Origin: Flavobacterium sp. UMI-01
GTDB taxonomy: Bacteria; Bacteroidota; Bacteroidia; Flavobacteriales; Flavobacteriaceae
DNA length: 64,000 nucleotides
Direction: 5' to 3'
Assembly: GCF_019656315.1 (NCBI RefSeq)
Contig: NZ_BPLU01000006.1
Location: 62,001-126,000, forward strand
Position 1 is the stretch's first letter. Every line of letters begins with the position of its first letter. Positions 16,362 through 25,379 of this stretch are shown here, piece after piece. Position numbers and translations under genes: made by a program. Below the pieces are notes generated by a model. The model was not told the DNA's origin. It worked only from the letters and a program-made list of their open reading frames with translations, and made no database searches.

Positions 16362-18707
16362 ATGATAAAAAAATACACTTCCTTACTTACTTTCCTTTGT
16401 TTGTTCCTGATTTTAGCAATAGGATATTTTACCATGATGCCACAATGGGGTGCCGAAGCCGAATTACCTTTAGACGCATTTTCGACCAAAAGAGCTTTTC
16501 AACATGTAAAAAACATTTCTAAAAAACCACACTATGTAGGCAGTCCAGAACACGAACTTGTGTCGCAACAATTACAAAAAGAACTACAACAACTAGGCCT
16601 ACAAACCAGCCTACAAGAAGGATACACCTTAACCGATTGGGGAAATTTAGTGTATTCCAAAAATATTCTAGCCCGTATCAAAGGCAGCCATTCCAGCAAA
16701 GCCTTACTCTTACTTACTCATTATGATAGTGCTCCCCATTCGGCTTCATTTGGAGCGAGCGATGCTGGCTCAGGAGTAGCCACGATACTGGAAAGCGTTC
16801 GTGCTTTTTTACACACCAAAAAAAGGCCCAAAAATGATATCATAATCTTATTTTCTGATGCAGAAGAATTAGGATTAAACGGAGCTTCTCTGTTTGTTAG
16901 TCAACATCCATGGGCTAAAGAAATTGCTCTTGCTCTTAATTTTGAAGCCAGAGGAACTTCGGGTCCTAGTTATATGTTAATGGAAACCAACAACGGTAAT
17001 GCTGGCCTAGTTAATGAATTTGCTAACGCAGCTGTTCCTTTTGCTGTTTCCAATTCCTTGATGTATAGCATCTACAAAATGCTTCCTAACGACACAGACC
17101 TAACTGTATTTAGAAAAGAAGGTAACATTCAAGGGTTCAATTTTGCTTTCATTGATAGCCATTACAATTACCATACGGCTCAAGACGACAGTGCTCATCT
17201 TGACAAAAACACACTCAGCCATCAGGGAACCTATTTACTTCCTTTGTTGCATTATTTCTCAAATGCAGACTTAAAGCAAACACAATCAGCCCAAGATGAA
17301 GTCTATTTTACCATTCCATTCGCCTTCATTCATTATCCTTTTGATTGGGTAAAACCCATGTTGCTCCTAGCCATAAGTTTATTTTTTATCTTATTATTTA
17401 TAGGTGTGGCTAAACGCATTCTTGATTTCAAATCTCTTCTTAAAGGCTTTATCCCCTTTGTTTTGAGTTTATTAATTGCAGGATTAACAGCATTTTTTGG
17501 TTGGAAAACATTGCTTTCAATTTATCCACAATACCATGATTTACTCAATGGATTCACCTATAATGGTCACGATTATATTGCCGCATTTGTTCTCTTAACG
17601 CTTGCGATTTGCTTAGGTATTTATCATTTGTTTTCGGCAAAAAAAATCAGCGTCAACTATTGGATTGCTCCGTTATTTTTTTGGTTACTATTAAATGGTG
17701 GAATTGCTTACTTTTTACCAGGAGCTGGTTTTTTCATCATTCCAGTCTATTTTGGTCTTTTACTCTTGGGTTACTATATTCTTAGCCAACAAAACAAACA
17801 TTGGTATAATCTAATAATGAGTTTACCAGCCTTGCTGATTATTTTTCCATTTGTATATATGTTTCCCATCGGACTGGGACTCAAAATACTTTTTGGAAGC
17901 GCTGCACTGACCGTTTTGTTGTATGGGTTGCTTTTACCTGTATTTGATTCCATTCCCAAAAAAGGATTATGGGCGTTTTGTTTTTTCATCCTTTCTCTGG
18001 TTTTTTTTACAAAAGCACACTTACAGTCAGGATATGAAAAAGGCAAAGCCAAATCCAATAGCTTGGTTTACCTCTATGATACTGATACCGAAAAAGCATT
18101 TTGGGCGACCTATGACAAAAATTTAGATGATTGGACTAAATCGGTATTAGGAAACCAACCCCAGAAAGCTGATTTTGAAGCTGACATACCTTTGTTTAGC
18201 AAATACAACTCTCCGTTTACGTATGCTACACAAACAACCGTAAAGTCAATTGCAGGCCCAACTATCCAATTTCTAAAGGACAGTATTGCCGAAAACCTCC
18301 ATTATCTTAAAATAAAAATTCTTCCTAATCGAAAGGTCAATCGTTACGATATTTTTGCCAATGAAAAAATGGATTTTTACCACTTTAAAGCCAATGGCGT
18401 AGCTCAACTGGACGCTACGAGCAATAAAATGAATCGCAATGGAAAAAAAATTCTTAGTTATTATGTGGTAAATAACCAACCCCTCGAATTGGAGTTTGTA
18501 CTCAATAGAGCCACTACTTTTGACATGCAATTATTAGAGAGTTCTTTTGATTTATTACAAAATCCCGACTTCAAGATTTCACCCAGAGCCAATTGGATGA
18601 TGCCCACCCCATTTGTATTAACCGATGCTATTTGTATCAAACAAACCATTAAACCAAGCCCCATCTCTGTTCCTGAAAAAACAATCCAAGAGGAACAATC
18701 AGAATGA
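16362..18707 (+). CDS. M28 family metallopeptidase with polytopic membrane domain
   Basis: The 781-residue protein has one N-terminal membrane segment, then an M28 aminopeptidase domain (about residues 60-310). Its metal-site motifs are LLTHYDSAPHS (His and Asp), SDAGSGVATILE (bridging Asp), LFSDAEELGLNGA (catalytic and ligand Glu) and HYNYHTAQDDSAHLD (final His). About eight transmembrane segments occupy residues 335-560, followed by a soluble domain of about 200 residues. This is the architecture of membrane-bound M28 peptidases related to eukaryotic Fxna/ERMP1. The catalytic domain is expected outside the cytoplasm, cutting N-terminal residues from peptides. Confidence 0.92.
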   Translation: MIKKYTSLLTFLCLFLILAIGYFTMMPQWGAEAELPLDAFSTKRAFQHVKNISKKPHYVGSPEHELVSQQLQKELQQLGLQTSLQEGYTLTDWGNLVYSKNILARIKGSHSSKALLLLTHYDSAPHSASFGASDAGSGVATILESVRAFLHTKKRPKNDIIILFSDAEELGLNGASLFVSQHPWAKEIALALNFEARGTSGPSYMLMETNNGNAGLVNEFANAAVPFAVSNSLMYSIYKMLPNDTDLTVFRKEGNIQGFNFAFIDSHYNYHTAQDDSAHLDKNTLSHQGTYLLPLLHYFSNADLKQTQSAQDEVYFTIPFAFIHYPFDWVKPMLLLAISLFFILLFIGVAKRILDFKSLLKGFIPFVLSLLIAGLTAFFGWKTLLSIYPQYHDLLNGFTYNGHDYIAAFVLLTLAICLGIYHLFSAKKISVNYWIAPLFFWLLLNGGIAYFLPGAGFFIIPVYFGLLLLGYYILSQQNKHWYNLIMSLPALLIIFPFVYMFPIGLGLKILFGSAALTVLLYGLLLPVFDSIPKKGLWAFCFFILSLVFFTKAHLQSGYEKGKAKSNSLVYLYDTDTEKAFWATYDKNLDDWTKSVLGNQPQKADFEADIPLFSKYNSPFTYATQTTVKSIAGPTIQFLKDSIAENLHYLKIKILPNRKVNRYDIFANEKMDFYHFKANGVAQLDATSNKMNRNGKKILSYYVVNNQPLELEFVLNRATTFDMQLLESSFDLLQNPDFKISPRANWMMPTPFVLTDAICIKQTIKPSPISVPEKTIQEEQSE

Positions 18708-18775
18708 CAATTACGAGATAACTTTCGATAATTCAACCGAAAAGGCTATCTTTCAACAACTAAAACCAATTGATT

Positions 18776-19405
18776 ATGAAAGATTTAAAAGCCATAAACA
18801 AGAAAACCAAAACAGCCATTATTTTAATTGTTGTTACCGTATTGCTTTTGATTAGTAATCATTTTATTAGTCTTAATTCAAAAAAAACGAACGAAAGTAT
18901 AAAAGCCATTTACAACGACCGCTTATTAGTAAGTCATTATATTTTTCAATACACCAATACCATCCACCAACTAAAAAGTTTGACGGAAAAAACCACGATT
19001 AATGATATTGAAAAACATCTGGCCGTAAACACCCTTTTACAAAAAATGGGTGCACTTGATATTCAATACCTCTCCACTGTGTTGACAACCGAAGAAAAAA
19101 AACAGTTTGCTTTTTTCCAACTTCAGTGTGACAGTCTAAAAATAGAAAATCAAAACAAAGATTGGCAACAAGTTCAACTAATAGCTGAACAAATTGCCAA
19201 AACCTTAGTTGTTTTGGCACAAATTCAAATTGACGAAGGAAAAACAGCACTTACTATTGCCAATACCATTCATAACGGCAATAAATTATTTGTCCGATTT
19301 GAAATTGGTTTGTTTTTTATTTTGGCCTGCTTGTCTTTTTACTTATTGTTATTGAAGAAAATGAAAGTAAAAATAAAAATTCCAGAAGGCCCTAGTTTAA
19401 ATTAA
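18776..19405 (+). CDS. Membrane protein with chemoreceptor-like four-helix-bundle sensor
   Basis: The product is 209 residues from the ATG at 18776 (a TTG two codons upstream is less likely). It has a transmembrane helix near residues 14-32 (AIILIVVTVLLLISNHFI), a helical extracytoplasmic domain of about 130 residues and a second transmembrane helix near 175-195. The layout, with SIKAIYNDRLLVSHYIFQYTNTIHQL after the first helix, matches four-helix-bundle sensor domains of chemoreceptors and kinases (4HB_MCP_1). No HAMP, kinase or MCP signalling domain follows, so it is a free-standing sensor or scaffold. It may be co-transcribed with the M28 peptidase gene 68 bases upstream. Confidence 0.75.
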   Translation: MKDLKAINKKTKTAIILIVVTVLLLISNHFISLNSKKTNESIKAIYNDRLLVSHYIFQYTNTIHQLKSLTEKTTINDIEKHLAVNTLLQKMGALDIQYLSTVLTTEEKKQFAFFQLQCDSLKIENQNKDWQQVQLIAEQIAKTLVVLAQIQIDEGKTALTIANTIHNGNKLFVRFEIGLFFILACLSFYLLLLKKMKVKIKIPEGPSLN

Positions 19406-19457
19406 ACTTTTTAAAAATTAACCACTTAAAAATGCCCCCTTAATTACTTGAGAAAAC

Positions 19458-21194
19458 TTATTTTACTAACAACTCACTGACTCCTTGTGCTCTTAAAGCA
19501 TATATTCCTGGAGGCAATTTACTAATTTCCAATTGACCCTCAGCAGTGTCAATTATGGCCTCCATAAGTATTTTACCTTGAAGATCAACTATTTGAACCT
19601 TCCCAATGGATTCCCCTTTGAAATGAACATTCAAATATTCTCCTTGAAGAGGTACTGGATAAATCATTAAATTTTGAGCAGCTATTTGATTTTTTGTTAC
19701 ACTTAAATTACCATTGGCACCAAAACCTACTTTAACACCCACATCAGAGGCGGTATAAGGCACTCGAGTTCCCCCGGAATTAAATTCCTCTGCGCCGACG
19801 TCAAAACTCGCTGTTCGATTTCCACCTGTAATATCAAATGTCAAGAATGAATAACTTCCTAATCCCGCATCAATTGCAGCACTACCAGTAATAAGTCTAT
19901 AAAAATCAGTTTTAGTACTAGCCAATAAACCCGAACTTACTACAGCATTCCCATTGGTGCCTGTGGTTATATCCCAGCTTCCTCCTTGTCTTATATTACC
20001 TTGAAAAAGGGAAGTCCCTATAGGAGTTGTACTCACCTGAATAGCTTTGGTAGTCACATTCGATAATACATTATTAGCTACAATTAGATTTTCTGGTGCC
20101 AAAGTTAAATCACTAGCCACTGAAGTACCAATTCGCAAACCATAATCACAATTCACAAATGTATTGTTGGTGATGGTTACATTTTTTACTTGATAATAGC
20201 CATTTAAGGCTGTGTTTACACGACCATTAGAAACATTTATTCCCCCTGTAGCGGATGAAGTGGAATTATCAACTTTTTTAGAATTCACTCCTTCAATATA
20301 ATTGTTATAAATTTTATGATTTTCGCCCATTACTCGGATTCCACCTGAGAACAGCTTGTTATTGGCTATGAAAAAATTATTATAAACCTCACAATCATTT
20401 CCATGGCGTAAGGTAAGTGCTCCTTGATAATCTCTAAAGGTATTATTGTAATATTTATTTTTACAACTTTTATTAGAAATCACCTCAACCTCACCACTAA
20501 AGTTGTCGAAATAATTATCGTACACCTCGGAAAAAGAATCGGATAAGGACGTACTACTATTCCCAATACGAATAGCATCTTGATCATTTAAATCATTCAC
20601 TTGCCCTACAGGTGTCCTACCTGCAAAATAATTGTGATGAATTTTATGGTAATTGGGGTTAGAATTTTCTCTGTTGTCATTAATGATGCTTCCTATCCCA
20701 TATTTCCCTAAAAAAGAACAATAACTAATCTCATTGTACTGCCCTCTTAAAAGAACCCATTTAAAAACCGTTGTTTCTTGCCCCGTAGCGTTGTAAGCAT
20801 CAATTTTAACATTGGTCAATTTACAATTAGAACAATCAGAACTAGATTTAAATTCGATTACCGGTGTTGATGGGCTTATTCCTGATGGATTTCTAAAGAT
20901 GACGCCTTCAAAAAAGATATAAGACCCACCCATCTTAACATAGGAATTGCCTTCAAAAAAAACACTTCCCGCCGTTTGAGCTTTAATCGTTATGGGATTG
21001 GCTTGAGTCCCTGTTTTATTAATATTAATTTGCACATTGGTCCATGTACCGTTAGCTAAAATAATGGTTGTTCCTGCAGTTGCATTGGAAATTGCAGTCG
21101 CTAAAGCCGAATTTGTACTAACTAACTGACTGTAAGTGGTCAAAGAAAATAACATCCATAAAAGATGCAAGGAACGTAATGGTAGTCTATTCAC
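19458..21194 (-). CDS. Polysaccharide lyase family 6 (alginate lyase) with T9SS sorting domain
   Basis: The 578-residue protein has a signal peptide (to about TTYSQ) and then a single right-handed parallel beta-helix of the PL6/chondroitinase-B type, with repeated GN-x-NKI-NNYI turns. The PL6 catalytic pair is visible as K242 (EVEVISNKS) and R263 (LTLRHGN), 21 residues apart as in AlyGC. The last 75 residues form a T9SS sorting domain (MIYPVPLQGEYLNVHF... ending SELLVK), so it is exported to the surface or medium. PL6 enzymes split alginate (some act on dermatan sulfate) by beta-elimination. A palindromic operator and a good promoter lie upstream. Confidence 0.92.
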   Translation of the reverse strand: MNRLPLRSLHLLWMLFSLTTYSQLVSTNSALATAISNATAGTTIILANGTWTNVQININKTGTQANPITIKAQTAGSVFFEGNSYVKMGGSYIFFEGVIFRNPSGISPSTPVIEFKSSSDCSNCKLTNVKIDAYNATGQETTVFKWVLLRGQYNEISYCSFLGKYGIGSIINDNRENSNPNYHKIHHNYFAGRTPVGQVNDLNDQDAIRIGNSSTSLSDSFSEVYDNYFDNFSGEVEVISNKSCKNKYYNNTFRDYQGALTLRHGNDCEVYNNFFIANNKLFSGGIRVMGENHKIYNNYIEGVNSKKVDNSTSSATGGINVSNGRVNTALNGYYQVKNVTITNNTFVNCDYGLRIGTSVASDLTLAPENLIVANNVLSNVTTKAIQVSTTPIGTSLFQGNIRQGGSWDITTGTNGNAVVSSGLLASTKTDFYRLITGSAAIDAGLGSYSFLTFDITGGNRTASFDVGAEEFNSGGTRVPYTASDVGVKVGFGANGNLSVTKNQIAAQNLMIYPVPLQGEYLNVHFKGESIGKVQIVDLQGKILMEAIIDTAEGQLEISKLPPGIYALRAQGVSELLVK

Positions 21195-21230
21195 TTTTTA
21201 TATTTTTTGATGGTTATTCATTTTACTGAA

Positions 21231-21263
21231 CAAACCTATAAAATAAAATAGAAACTATTGCAA
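21231..21263 (-). promoter_or_regulatory. Promoter of the T9SS-exported PL6 lyase
   Basis: Read on the minus strand, TTG (21263-21261) and TAGGTTTG (21238-21231) are separated by 22 bases, fitting the Bacteroidota pattern TTG-N17-23-TAnnTTTG. It lies about 40 bases before the start codon at 21194. Confidence 0.65.
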
Positions 21264-21273
21264 AAACAGGCTA

Positions 21274-21291
21274 AAATTGGTTAACCAATTT
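21274..21291. promoter_or_regulatory. Operator palindrome, site A of the putative uronate regulon
   Basis: AAATTGGTTAACCAATTT is a perfect 18-base palindrome, 10 bases upstream of the -33 element of the PL6 promoter. Near copies occur at 50564-50581 and 53058-53075. It closely resembles the FadR-subfamily GntR operators of UxuR/ExuR in enterobacteria, which I recall as AAATTGGTATACCAATTT. Confidence 0.7.
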
Positions 21292-21664
21292 ACATTTGAA
21301 GGAGAAAAACTTACAACTAGCCACTCAAAAAATACCCAAATATAGACTACTCTAAACCTCCAAACAGGATTTTCAAAAAACAATTTTGAGAAGTTTAAGC
21401 AAAAAATGTTTATTAAATAGCCCATATTAACTGTTTCAAAAATTTATTAAAAAAGCACTACTAACAGCAAATAAACCTATCTTTTTAAATAAAAAAATTC
21501 TAGTAACCTCATATTTAGACCACAATTGTCTGAACCCCACAAGAACGTGATAAAACTTCAACCTTATTCTTTTAAGTATTGTAAATAATAGACAAAGTTT
21601 CATTACAAAACACAAACTTTATTTAAAATTAAAAGACACTGTTTAAAACTTCTAAATTTTAATT

Positions 21665-21672
21665 TATCTTTG
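21665..21672 (+). promoter_or_regulatory. Putative -7 box of the Bax-inhibitor-1 gene
   Basis: TATCTTTG matches TAnnTTTG exactly and lies 22 bases before the ATG. No -33 TTG at the proper distance is visible. Confidence 0.5.
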
Positions 21673-21694
21673 AGGGAATAAAAAATTTGAACTT

Positions 21695-22462
21695 ATGAAT
21701 TTTAAATCACGTAATCCATTTTTAAACAATAAATCTTTTACTGCCACATCGAGAGCAGAACAAGTGCATCAAGCAACTGTAATAGGGCAAGACCAAGAAA
21801 TGACACTGTCAGGAACTATCAATAAAACCGCATTGTTATTCTTATTGTTAACAGCATCTGCTATGGTGATTTGGTGGATGGCATTTAATGGAATGAACCC
21901 TATTTTACCTGCAATTGGTGGCGCTGTTGTAGGATTGGTATTGGTGGTTATTTCGGCTTTTAAACCACAATATTCTGGATATTTAGCTCCTGGTTATGCC
22001 TTATTTGAAGGTTTATTTATAGGAGGAATTTCAGCAATCTTTGAAGCACAATACCCTGGAATTGTAATCCAAGCTGTTGGCGCAACTTTTGCTACCTTTC
22101 TAGTGTGTTTAGGTTTATACAAATACCAAATTGTTAAGGTAACCGAACAATTCAAATCAGTAGTAATAGCTGCTACATTCGCTATAGCGACTTATTATCT
22201 TATTTCGTGGTTGGTTTCATTATTTACGAGCTTTCAGCCTGTACATTATGGCAACTCGATGATGAGTATCGGGATAAGTGTTTTTGTCATAATTGTAGCC
22301 GCATTGAACATCTTCTTAGATTTTGACCGAATTGAAAAAGGAGTTCAGGAAAAAATGCCAAAATACATGGAATGGTTTGGCGCCATGGGATTAATGATTA
22401 CGCTAGTGTGGTTGTATATTGAATTCCTGCGATTATTATCTAAACTTTCTAGTAAAGACTAA
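21695..22462 (+). CDS. Bax inhibitor-1/YccA family membrane protein
   Basis: The 255-residue protein has a hydrophilic N-terminus of about 45 residues and then seven transmembrane helices (for example LLFLLLTASAMVIWWMAF and the last, MGLMITLVWLYIEFLRLL). Conserved family features are the loop ALFEGLFIGGISAIFE and the segment LNIFLDFDRIEKG, which holds the paired Asp residues of the pH-sensitive gate in bacterial homologues. The family is linked to calcium leak and membrane-stress protection; YccA and YbhL in E. coli interact with FtsH. It is a single-gene transcript with its own terminator. Confidence 0.93.
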   Translation: MNFKSRNPFLNNKSFTATSRAEQVHQATVIGQDQEMTLSGTINKTALLFLLLTASAMVIWWMAFNGMNPILPAIGGAVVGLVLVVISAFKPQYSGYLAPGYALFEGLFIGGISAIFEAQYPGIVIQAVGATFATFLVCLGLYKYQIVKVTEQFKSVVIAATFAIATYYLISWLVSLFTSFQPVHYGNSMMSIGISVFVIIVAALNIFLDFDRIEKGVQEKMPKYMEWFGAMGLMITLVWLYIEFLRLLSKLSSKD

Positions 22463-22475
22463 TCCAAACAAAACT

Positions 22476-22515
22476 GCATAAAAAAATCCTTCTTTTCAGA
22501 AGGATTTTTTTATGC
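22476..22515 (+). terminator. Intrinsic terminator of the Bax-inhibitor-1 gene
   Basis: A long perfect stem (22476-22493 with 22498-22515, loop TTTC) contains a U tract in its 3' arm. The structure is symmetrical, so it may also stop transcription of the minus-strand gene at 22544. Confidence 0.88.
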
Positions 22516-22543
22516 TATAAAGGTTTGTGGTAATCATACTTTT

Positions 22544-22951
22544 TTAACGTACAATAACACCATCTACAAATAGAATAGGTACTTCTTCAAAATGTCCTTC
22601 GTTGATCGAATTAGCTTTAAAGACAAATTTTTTATCATACAACGTATTACCAATAAAATAGGTAACCATAAATTCATTATTAAGTGCAAGTACACTTTTC
22701 TCTACTAATTCTACTTTGGCAACAGACACTGCTGGCACTTTTACGAAGGCATGACGCAATAATGATGTTTTTTTCATTTCACCTTCAATGGTACCAAAGG
22801 CTTTAGAAACCACCATGACACTTTCAATATCAAAATCACTATCGTTTACCAAATACACATACCACACTTTATCCATAAAATCGTCATTCCATTCTTGGAC
22901 TGCCGCTAGGAATACATTTTCTACTTCAGGGATGGTAATGTCTTTTTTCAT
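22544..22951 (-). CDS. Conserved hypothetical protein next to pheS
   Basis: The 135-residue product (MKKDITIPEVENVFLAAVQEW) has no signal peptide or membrane segment and appears to be an alternating alpha/beta cytoplasmic protein with acidic bias. I know it only as a conserved flavobacterial hypothetical, often beside pheS and sometimes mis-named after it; there is no synthetase motif in it. It lies 70 bases downstream of pheS, separated from it by a CTTAG-rich repeat. Confidence 0.75.
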   Translation of the reverse strand: MKKDITIPEVENVFLAAVQEWNDDFMDKVWYVYLVNDSDFDIESVMVVSKAFGTIEGEMKKTSLLRHAFVKVPAVSVAKVELVEKSVLALNNEFMVTYFIGNTLYDKKFVFKANSINEGHFEEVPILFVDGVIVR

Positions 22952-22959
22952 TTTTTTTA

Positions 22960-23013
22960 GGTTCTGAGATGCTGAGGTTGTGAAACACTAAGTAGCTTAG
23001 AATCTTAGCATCT
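22960..23013. repeat. CTTAG/CTGAG-rich imperfect repeat between pheS and its neighbour
   Basis: Read on the plus strand, the segment holds TTCTGAGATGCTGAG, then CTAAGTAGCTTAGAATCTTAGCATC. The units CTAAG, CTTAG and GATGCT recur in both orientations, so the RNA can fold into a hairpin. Similar TTAG-rich elements are common between flavobacterial genes, but I cannot name a family. Confidence 0.4.
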
Positions 23014-23021
23014 TTCACAAA

Positions 23022-24047
23022 TTATATTGAACTTTTAAATTGCTCTAGGAATCGCACGTCATTTTCATAAAACATACGAATATCACCTATTTGATACAAT
23101 AACATCGCGATACGCTCAACCCCCATACCAAAAGCAAAACCGTTGTACTCATCAGGGTTGATACCACAATTTTTAAGTACATTAGGATCTACCATTCCGC
23201 ATCCGCCAATCTCTAACCAACCAGTACCTTTGGTAATACGGTAATCGGTTTCGGTTTTCAAGCCCCAGTAAATATCAATTTCGGCACTTGGCTCTGTAAA
23301 CGGGAAATACGAAGGACGCAAACGTATTTTAGACTTCCCAAACATTTCTTTAGTAAAATACAATAAGGTTTGTTTTAAATCGGCAAATGAAACCTCTTTG
23401 TCTATGTATAACCCTTCTACTTGGTGAAAAATACAATGCGAACGTGCAGATACTGCTTCATTTCGAAAAACTCGTCCTGGTGAAATAGTACGGATAGGCG
23501 GTTTATTATCTTCCATATAACGTACTTGCACTGATGAAGTATGTGTACGTAATAAAATATCTGGATTGGTCTGAATGAAAAACGTATCCTGCATATCACG
23601 TGCTGGATGGTATTCGGGCAGGTTCAAAGCGGTAAAATTATGCCAATCATCCTCAATTTCTGGCCCTTCGGATACATTAAATCCTATGGTTGAAAAAATA
23701 TCAATAATTTGGTTTTTTACGATAGAAATAGGATGGCGAGACCCAATGATAATAGGCTCTCCCGAGCGAGTCAAATCTCCATATACTCCTTTTGCTTCCT
23801 CTTTGCTTTCAAGCGTTTCTTGGATGGTTTTTACTTTTTCCTCTGCGGTCGTTTTGAGTAAGTTTATCACTTGCCCAAATTCCTTTTTCTGCTCGTTAGG
23901 CACGTTTTTAAATTCTGCAAAAAGATCTTTTAAAAGGCCTTTACTACCAATAAATTTAATACGAAATGCTTCTAGTTCAGCAGGATTTTGTGTCGAAAAA
24001 GCTTCCGCTTCACCAATATATTCTTTTATCTTATCTATCATTTTCAT
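23022..24047 (-). CDS. pheS: Phenylalanyl-tRNA synthetase alpha subunit
   Basis: The 341-residue alpha subunit of the alpha2-beta2 class II synthetase charges tRNA-Phe. It has the N-terminal coiled-coil tRNA-binding region (about residues 1-85), the FARS block [19 protein letters not shown], motif 2 ([26 protein letters not shown]) and motif 3 ([18 protein letters not shown]). The beta subunit (pheT) is not adjacent here, as is common in Bacteroidota. Two in-frame ATGs (24047 and 24041) are equally possible starts. Confidence 0.97.
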   Translation of the reverse strand: MKMIDKIKEYIGEAEAFSTQNPAELEAFRIKFIGSKGLLKDLFAEFKNVPNEQKKEFGQVINLLKTTAEEKVKTIQETLESKEEAKGVYGDLTRSGEPIIIGSRHPISIVKNQIIDIFSTIGFNVSEGPEIEDDWHNFTALNLPEYHPARDMQDTFFIQTNPDILLRTHTSSVQVRYMEDNKPPIRTISPGRVFRNEAVSARSHCIFHQVEGLYIDKEVSFADLKQTLLYFTKEMFGKSKIRLRPSYFPFTEPSAEIDIYWGLKTETDYRITKGTGWLEIGGCGMVDPNVLKNCGINPDEYNGFAFGMGVERIAMLLYQIGDIRMFYENDVRFLEQFKSSI

Positions 24048-24168
24048 TCCAATAATTGAGTTGGCAAATTTAGGAAAAAGTTATTTGTTTTGAGTTATCA
24101 GCAAGGTGTTATTTGTTAAGCAGTAAAAAGGAATATGCTTAGCTTACACCCTCAGGTTTTCCTCTAAG

Positions 24169-24525
24169 TCAAGAAATAACCTCGCGTTCCAAAAAATAAT
24201 TCACTATTGCCTCTTTCATCAATACAGATTGCTCACCTGCTTTGAGCGGAGGCAATTGCTCTTTGACTTTGTAATGTGGCCAACCTTCCTCATCAAAAAA
24301 ATCAAATTCATAATAACCATACGGCTCAAGTAAACGACAAATTGCGATATGCATTAGGTTTAATTTTTCGTCTTTTTTGAATTCACGGTGTAGTTTCCCC
24401 AATTCTTGTACACCAATTAAATAAATAATGGCGTCTAAATCCAAATCTTCGCCTTGCGAAAATTGGTCTGACAATATTCTCACAAGCTGTTCCCAGCGTT
24501 CTTTTAGTAGTATATCTCTTGACAT
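24169..24525 (-). CDS. Conserved hypothetical protein, 118 residues
   Basis: The product (MSRDILLKERWEQLVRILSDQF) is predicted cytoplasmic and mostly helical, with an acidic core, and ends KEAIVNYFLEREVIS. It contains the block YGYYEFDFFDEEGWPHYKVKEQLP. I recognise no domain, but the sequence has coding character and looks like conserved flavobacterial hypotheticals. It is upstream of pheS on the same strand, about 120 bases apart. Confidence 0.75.
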   Translation of the reverse strand: MSRDILLKERWEQLVRILSDQFSQGEDLDLDAIIYLIGVQELGKLHREFKKDEKLNLMHIAICRLLEPYGYYEFDFFDEEGWPHYKVKEQLPPLKAGEQSVLMKEAIVNYFLEREVIS

Positions 24526-24781
24526 CTGTATTTGTATTGTTGAGTCCCTTTTTTCAGAACGTAAATCTAAAATAGCAGGAATTTATTTTTTCTAGCAAAG
24601 ATAACAAGTTGGCCAGCATTCGTTTTATAATCCGAAGGTTATTTTTCTAATTGGGTACACTCCCAAAAAAAGACCTCGTTTGATTTGTATTCCTACAGCC
24701 CTTTTGCCTCAAACTATGAAGTTTTCCTCATCTGGCTAGGACAACAGGTTGCGTCTCTAATGCAAAACCCACAAAACTTTA

Positions 24782-24789
24782 TATATTTG
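24782..24789 (+). promoter_or_regulatory. Putative -7 box of the cvpA-like gene
   Basis: TATATTTG fits TAnnTTTG and lies 23 bases before the ATG at 24813. The rest of the 287-base gap (24526-24812) shows no gene or hairpin. Confidence 0.5.
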
Positions 24790-24812
24790 CTCCTTTTTAA
24801 AATACGGAATTT

Positions 24813-25352
24813 ATGGGCTTTTTGGATATCGTTTTAGGAGGATTATTACTTTATGGTTTGTTCAAGGGTATCAAAAATGGGCTTTTCGTTGAGCTCGCTT
24901 CCTTTATATCGCTACTTTTAGGCATTTATTTGGCAATACAATTTTCATTTATCATCCGCGAAATACTTTCTAGTGTTTTTCCTTGGTCACCAAAATCAAT
25001 CGAAATTGTAGCCTTTGCGCTCACGTTTATCGGAGTGGTAATTGGGGTGCATCTTCTTGCAAAAGTGTTTACCAGCCTGATGAGTTTTGCTTTTTTAGGA
25101 TGGGTAAATCGTCTTGCAGGTGGTTTTTTTAGTGTGTTAAAAACCATTTTGATTCTGAGTGTGGCATTTAATCTTTTTCACAAAATCAACTTCAACAATT
25201 GGCTTGTAAAACAAGAAACTTTTGATAATTCAACATTTTACAATCCTATCCAGAAAGTATCGCAATTTGTGTTTCCAAAACTAGAAACTTGGTACGAAGG
25301 AGTCAAAGCAAAAGCTACTCATCCCAAACCCGAAGTTCCCAATCAAGAATAA
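24813..25352 (+). CDS. CvpA family membrane protein
   Basis: The 179-residue protein begins MGFLDIVLGGLLLYGLFKGIKNGLFVELAS, the CvpA/colicin V production family signature, in which the G-x-x-x-G helix and the KG-KNG loop are conserved. Four hydrophobic helices follow, up to about residue 125, and then a short hydrophilic tail. CvpA is needed for colicin V export in E. coli and is linked to envelope homeostasis; the molecular role is unclear. It is convergent with the end of the Bat operon. Confidence 0.9.
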   Translation: MGFLDIVLGGLLLYGLFKGIKNGLFVELASFISLLLGIYLAIQFSFIIREILSSVFPWSPKSIEIVAFALTFIGVVIGVHLLAKVFTSLMSFAFLGWVNRLAGGFFSVLKTILILSVAFNLFHKINFNNWLVKQETFDNSTFYNPIQKVSQFVFPKLETWYEGVKAKATHPKPEVPNQE

Positions 25353-25379
25353 CACCTTAAAAAATATCCATGTCAATTT

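Larger units (their letters stand above)
21195..21694. other. 500-base divergent intergenic region
   Basis: The region between the PL6 lyase and the Bax-inhibitor-like gene holds the PL6 promoter and operator at its left end and a -7 box for the right-hand gene at 21665. The central 21300-21650 is AT-rich, and I see no frame, hairpin or repeat of note in it. Confidence 0.6.

Noticed and set aside
23575..24093. 172-residue plus-strand frame
   Set aside because: It lies antisense to pheS, which has all expected synthetase motifs; no own start signal or domain.
24526..24812. Possible tRNA or small RNA in the gap before cvpA
   Set aside because: No cloverleaf, TTCGA-type loop or clear hairpin could be drawn; only a -7 box near the gene start is supported.
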